This document shows, piece after piece, positions 63,751 through 64,000 of a stretch of DNA of 64,000 bases (positions are counted from its first letter, which is position 1; each line of letters begins with the position of its first letter). The notes beneath the pieces are model-generated. The model was given only the letters and a program-made list of their open reading frames with translations. It had not been told where the DNA came from and ran no database searches. Position numbers and translations under genes: made by a program. This DNA is from Saprospiraceae bacterium (GTDB lineage: Bacteria; Bacteroidota; Bacteroidia; Chitinophagales; Saprospiraceae): positions 310,001-374,000 of the forward strand of contig JADKBV010000004.1 of NCBI GenBank assembly GCA_016714895.1, written 5' to 3'.

Positions 63751-64000
63751 AACATTGCCATGTTTTGAAAATGATTTAAAAACAACCTACGAATTCACAA
63801 ATATACGAAACAGAATTTTTATTCATCTGAAATCGAAAAAAACATTTTTAATTTTCACCTTTTGTAAAACTGAAAATCAAAATCAATTTTCATTTTGTTT
63901 TCTCTTGAGGCAAACAGACTTTTTAGTATCATCTTTAGTTTTCAAAAAATTGTCAATAAAGTTTCCTCCGTTTAAGTCTTCGAATAGATATTATTGAAGT
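63751..64000. other. Right-edge region
   Basis: This 250-base AT-rich stretch holds no firm gene. On the minus strand a stop-to-stop frame of 35 codons (63883-63990) reads Leu-Phe-Glu-Asp-Leu-Asn-Gly-Gly and looks protein-like, possibly the C-terminus of a gene whose upstream part lies beyond the window or in another frame. I cannot settle it. Confidence 0.3.

Noticed and set aside
1..64000. CRISPR arrays, tRNA, rRNA, insertion sequences
   Set aside because: No spaced direct repeats of CRISPR length, no tRNA cloverleaf or rRNA sequence, and no transposase or terminal repeats were seen. The repeats in the first kilobase are codon-phased protein repeats.

Overview
The window comes from a member of the Bacteroidota, most likely of the Saprospiria type. 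Four secreted proteins end in a type IX secretion (T9SS) sorting domain. Recognisable promoters carry the Bacteroidota -7 element TAnnTTTG instead of an E. coli -10. DUF4294, DUF1015, DUF1800/DUF1501 and LVIVD-repeat genes fit that phylum, as does a mevalonate-pathway decarboxylase. The DNA is AT-rich. I see no rRNA, tRNA, CRISPR array, transposase, integrase or phage block, so this reads as ordinary chromosome. The left edge cuts an S74-type surface protein.

Layout. 1-7.9 kb: S74 protein, MsrB-MsrA fusion, a secreted cytochrome c/copper-monooxygenase-like protein with its redoxin partner, a glycosyltransferase plus LpxH-like hydrolase pair, and an AI-2E family permease. 8-13.5 kb: a GC-rich intergenic repeat, an EamA transporter, and a discoidin-like/DUF1800/DUF1501 operon. 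13.8-26.3 kb: YraN, a large MA-peptidase/TolB-propeller/outer-membrane protein, TPR proteins, HU, an amidohydrolase with DUF1015, and T9SS cargo. 26.3-29 kb: a lipoprotein, membrane protein, histidine kinase and response regulator set. 30.2-31.8 kb: an ECF sigma operon with its anti-sigma and Spy-like sensor. 33.6-39.2 kb: a seven-gene molybdenum cofactor operon (moaA, moeA, TauE/SafE exporter, moaD, ThiF-rhodanese, moaE, moaC-moaB fusion). 39-46.6 kb: thioredoxin-like protein, OmpA/PD40 protein, DUF4294, mevalonate diphosphate decarboxylase, rhodanese, and LVIVD lipoproteins with a small barrel. 46.8-59.1 kb: a short-chain fatty acid module. 59.2-64 kb: dnaE and a YitT family protein.

The fatty acid module is the most coherent multi-gene system. 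It holds a PrpE-type acyl-CoA synthetase, a receiver-only response regulator, a CbrA/CrbS-like transporter-histidine kinase, two tiny membrane proteins, an ActP-like Na+/solute symporter with its DUF4212 subunit, an outer-membrane porin, an ArsR-type regulator, a cNMP/CBS/DUF294 nucleotidyltransferase and a DEDDh exonuclease. The kinase gene is split by one extra base in a run of eight T (51668-51675); removing one base gives a continuous 902-residue protein. Similar AT-rich 24-25 bp sites lie about 50 bp upstream of the synthetase and porin genes, and a third lies beside the ArsR gene, which suggests common control.

Several computed starts used TTG or GTG codons or ran upstream of a signal peptide. 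Where an ATG directly before a signal peptide or conserved N-terminus is visible, I used it.
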